Shown: positions 61,331 to 64,000 of the stretch, in pieces
Position numbering within the stretch: position 1 is the stretch's first letter
Layout: the number at the start of each line of letters is the position of its first letter
Assembly (NCBI GenBank): GCA_010672585.1
Contig: JAAHGF010000006.1
Location: 304,635 to 368,634, forward strand
Reading direction: 5' to 3'
Length of the DNA stretch: 64,000 bases
DNA from: Okeania sp. SIO1I7
Lineage (GTDB): Bacteria; Cyanobacteriota; Cyanobacteriia; Cyanobacteriales; Microcoleaceae
Program-made: the position numbers and the translations under genes
Notes under the pieces: generated by a model
Told to the model about the DNA's origin: nothing
Seen by the model: the letters and a program-made list of their open reading frames with translations, nothing else
The model's database searches: none

Positions 61331-64000
61331 ATGTCTAATCGAAAAACTATACATCAATTAATTGCTCAAATTTCCCACAATACTCTAACTATATTTATGG
61401 GAGGTCAATTTATCCTTCCTTCTTCCTTCTTCCTTCTTCCTTCTTCCTTCTTCCTTCCTTCTTCCTTCTCCCTAATTACTCAAAATACAGAAACAAAAGA
61501 CTCAAATTTGGATGCTGCTCAAAAAGCTGTTCGAGAAGGTCTCCAATTGTTTAAACAACAAACAGCAGAATCTCAACAACAAGCAATAGAAAAATTTCAA
61601 GAGGCAGCAAAACTATATCAAGCAGCAGGTGATGAGGCAAGAGCTGCTAATTCTCTTAACATGATTGGCTTAGTTTACTATTCTTTAAGTAACTATCAAA
61701 AATCTCTAGAATATTATCAAAAAGTTCTCTCTTTGAGGGAAAAACTTAACCACAAAGAAGGAAAAGCTTATGTATTAGCTTCTATTGGCATAGTTTATTC
61801 TGACCTTGGAGAAAAACAACAAAGTCTAGATACTTTTAACCAATCATTGCAACTATTTCGAGAACTAAAAAATCTCACTCAAGAAGCTTTTATACTTCGT
61901 CAAATTGGCATGGTTTACTTTAGTTTGGGGGAAATAGAAAAGGCTCAAAATTCCTTCGACCAAACCCTGAAAATTCAAAGAGCAGAAAATGATACAGAAG
62001 CTGAAGCAGACACTCTTCAAACTTTAGCTATGATTTATGTTCAATTAGGAGATAATCAGAAAGCTAGCCAATATCTTAACCAAGCTCAAGCACTGCAAAA
62101 TTCAACACCAAATAATGACTCTCAAACAGACAGCTCTAATACAGAAAATTTGTTTGTTCTCCCCACTACGATAGAAGAACATAAAACCAGAATAGATGCT
62201 TTGAAAAAACAATTATCAAAATATCAACAAACAGGAAATCGTGGAATTCAGGGAGATACTCTTTATCAAATAGGGATAATTTATGCCAACCTGGGAGATA
62301 ATCAACAAGCACTTAATTATTACCAGCAAGCATTAGAAATTCAACGTGAAGTTGGTAATCCAGAACGGGTTGCTTCTACCCTCAATAATATTGGGGAAAC
62401 TTATCTTTCATTGGGAGATTATCAAGATAGTTTGAATATCTACAACGAAGCCAGAAAATTACAAAATCAAATCGGCGATCGCTCTGGGGAAGCTGATACT
62501 ATTAGCGCTATTGCTACATTCTACGAATATCTGGGAGATTATCAACCCAGTCTGGAGTCTTACCAACAAGCGTTAGCAATATTTCGCGATGTCGGCAGTC
62601 TTCTAGGACAAGCTCAAACCCTTGACTCTATTGCCACAATTTACAGAATACAAGAAAAATATAAACGCGCCCTCAAATCAGCTCAAGAAGCTGAAGAAAT
62701 ATGGGAAAAACAAGGAAACAATTATGGGCAAGTTTCTACCCTTAGCACTATAGTTAGAATTTATGAAGATAAGTCAGACTATGAACCTGCTCTGGCAGCA
62801 GCAGATAAAATTCTGTCTTTGGGAGAAAAATTTCAACAGACCTTTCACAACGCTATCGGTCTCGCTCTCAAAGGTAAAATATATCTGGCAATGGAAGACT
62901 ATGAGAAAGCACTAACATCTTATACTGAAGCATTAGAAATCACTCGTAATATCGGGAACCGTAAACTTGAAGCTCCCATCCTGGATAATATTGGCAACAT
63001 TTACAAATCCTCAGACAAACCAACTAAAGCGATAGACTCATATCAACAAGCATTAACTTTGTGGGAACAATTAGGCGATCGCCCAGGAGAAATCAAAACC
63101 CGCTTTTTTATTGCCGAAACACAACGCAACCAAGGCAACCTTACTATTGCGTTAGAAACAATAGAAGCAGCTCTGGATATTGTCGAATCTCAACGTACCA
63201 AAATTGCCAGCTCAGAATTACGCGCTTCCTATTTCGCAACAGTACAAGATTATTATGAATTCTATATCGACTTATTAATGGAGTTGCACCAACAACAACC
63301 AAACAAAGACTATGAAGGCAAAGCATTACAAGCCAACGAAAGGTCTCGTGCCCGTACTTTATTAGAAATTCTCACAGAAGCAAACGCCGATATTCGTCAG
63401 GGAGTAGACCCAGAATTATTACGACAGGAAAAACTATTGCTGCAACAATTAGAAGCATTGGAAGAAAGACGAGTTAAGTTACTTAGTGGAGAAACTATTC
63501 CGGAACAAATAAAAGCTATTGAGCAAGATAGAGAAACTATTCTGAGACAGTACCAACAAACTCAAGCTCAAATTCGCGCCACCAGTCCCCGTTATGCAGC
63601 ACTCACCCAACCGCAACCATTGACATTAAACGAAATTCAGAAAAAGGTATTAGATGATGAAACTTTACTGCTGCAATATTCTCTAGGGGAAAAACGCAGT
63701 TATTTGTGGGCCGTCAGCAAAACAGAAATCAATAGTTATCAACTACCCCCACGAACAGAAATTGAAAAAGCTGCTCTAGAATTTCGACTAACTATTACCG
63801 ACTCACGCGAGCGAGGAAATATACCCAAAGTTGATACTACTACCGATGCGCTGAGTAAAATTCTCCTCGAACCCGTTGCCGATAAATTGAAAGAAAAACG
63901 TTTGCTGATAGTCAGCGATGGAATGTTGCAATATATTCCCTTTGCCGCCCTATCTCTTCCCGCAACTACTTCTGAAGATGCAGGTTATCAACCGTTAATA
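61331..64000 (+). CDS. TPR-CHAT protein with repeat-encoded signal-like N-terminus (partial)
   Basis: The frame is open from ATG 61331 to the window edge (890 codons, no stop), so the gene is incomplete. After a 26-residue polar start comes a hydrophobic stretch of 7-residue periodicity ([20 protein letters not shown]) encoded by CCTTCTT heptamers at 61414-61470, which acts like a signal peptide or anchor. From about residue 70 to 610 come at least ten TPR units (for example [20 protein letters not shown] and [14 protein letters not shown]). A coiled segment ([19 protein letters not shown]) follows, then the beginning of a CHAT domain ([21 protein letters not shown], then [17 protein letters not shown]). 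The catalytic His and Cys would lie beyond the window. It is probably an envelope-side signalling or protease protein. Confidence 0.88.
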   Translation, partial: MSNRKTIHQLIAQISHNTLTIFMGGQFILPSSFFLLPSSFFLPSSFSLITQNTETKDSNLDAAQKAVREGLQLFKQQTAESQQQAIEKFQEAAKLYQAAGDEARAANSLNMIGLVYYSLSNYQKSLEYYQKVLSLREKLNHKEGKAYVLASIGIVYSDLGEKQQSLDTFNQSLQLFRELKNLTQEAFILRQIGMVYFSLGEIEKAQNSFDQTLKIQRAENDTEAEADTLQTLAMIYVQLGDNQKASQYLNQAQALQNSTPNNDSQTDSSNTENLFVLPTTIEEHKTRIDALKKQLSKYQQTGNRGIQGDTLYQIGIIYANLGDNQQALNYYQQALEIQREVGNPERVASTLNNIGETYLSLGDYQDSLNIYNEARKLQNQIGDRSGEADTISAIATFYEYLGDYQPSLESYQQALAIFRDVGSLLGQAQTLDSIATIYRIQEKYKRALKSAQEAEEIWEKQGNNYGQVSTLSTIVRIYEDKSDYEPALAAADKILSLGEKFQQTFHNAIGLALKGKIYLAMEDYEKALTSYTEALEITRNIGNRKLEAPILDNIGNIYKSSDKPTKAIDSYQQALTLWEQLGDRPGEIKTRFFIAETQRNQGNLTIALETIEAALDIVESQRTKIASSELRASYFATVQDYYEFYIDLLMELHQQQPNKDYEGKALQANERSRARTLLEILTEANADIRQGVDPELLRQEKLLLQQLEALEERRVKLLSGETIPEQIKAIEQDRETILRQYQQTQAQIRATSPRYAALTQPQPLTLNEIQKKVLDDETLLLQYSLGEKRSYLWAVSKTEINSYQLPPRTEIEKAALEFRLTITDSRERGNIPKVDTTTDALSKILLEPVADKLKEKRLLIVSDGMLQYIPFAALSLPATTSEDAGYQPLI
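61414..61470. repeat. 7-nt tandem repeat (CCTTCTT) inside a coding frame
   Basis: About eight heptamers CCTTCTT with one slip. They are read in frame as hydrophobic codons within the TPR-CHAT gene. Arrays of the same unit are intergenic at about 2705-2735, 42822-42837 and 55712-55747. Confidence 0.9.

Noticed and set aside
1-64000. tRNA, rRNA and riboswitch genes
   Set aside because: Spacers were read for T-loop motifs and familiar riboswitch cores and none was convincing; a covariance-model search would be needed to exclude them.

Overview
The window is cyanobacterial DNA. It carries form IB RuBisCO genes in the order rbcL-rbcX-rbcS, the ribosomal protein PSRP-3/Ycf65, a group 2 sigma factor, many HIP1 octamers (GCGATCGC) and a heavy load of 7-nt tandem repeats and small mobile repeats. 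The A+T-rich composition, wide repeat-filled spacers and many CHAT, TPR and STAND proteins suggest a large-genome filamentous, non-heterocystous lineage of the Trichodesmium/Okeania/Moorena kind. The genus cannot be fixed by reading alone. No tRNA, rRNA or CRISPR array was recognised.

Layout. 0.5-5 kb: group 2 sigma factor, SSAT-like acetyltransferase, small proteins and panB. 5.3-9.2 kb: a STAND NTPase with an apparent vWA-MoxR-associated HTH domain, divergent from a three-gene cassette (tandem-domain protein, small membrane protein, AAA+ ATPase). 9.3-11 kb: a PIN toxin pair, a HicA/HicB pair and a broken hicB. 11-13 kb: zinc-finger Ser/Thr kinase. 13.6-16.3 kb: rbcL-rbcX-rbcS with a terminator. 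16.3-28.3 kb: membrane protein, frameshifted methyltransferase, hydrolase, SET, GNAT, Uma2, YebC, histidine phosphatase, methyltransferase, PSRP-3 and a HAD phosphatase. 28.9-36 kb: a PLP histidine-decarboxylase-type enzyme, a giant TPR-CHAT protein and a second PIN pair. 36.5-42.3 kb: a 2-oxoglutarate oxygenase, a RAYT transposase amid its REP repeats, and an M16 peptidase pair. 43-45 kb: TetR regulator, DUF2207 protein and a GspE-N-like small protein. 45.8-51.7 kb: a sigma-like protein, a DUF1822 protein and a CHAT-membrane-substrate-binding-protein fusion. 52-58.5 kb: DUF1800, nadB, a methyltransferase fusion and nadA. 58.6-61 kb: IS200/IS605 tnpB elements and relics. 61.3 kb to the end: a second TPR-CHAT protein that runs off the window.

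How the genes work together. nadA and nadB make quinolinate for NAD, panB serves pantothenate synthesis, and rbcLXS is the carbon-fixation core with its assembly chaperone. The most interesting accessory parts are the 45.8-51.7 kb cassette, which looks like a transmembrane caspase-like receptor beside a sigma-like regulator, and the AAA/STAND locus at 5.3-9.2 kb. Both are candidates for poorly described signalling or conflict systems.

A second theme is repeats. At least four families of small elements have terminal inverted repeats, and several have clear target duplications (8, 9 or 3 bp). Repeats have entered genes: a 7-nt tandem repeat encodes the hydrophobic N-terminus of the last TPR-CHAT protein, a repeat sits in frame inside the large CHAT gene, and repeats supply the ends of nadB and of the STAND gene.
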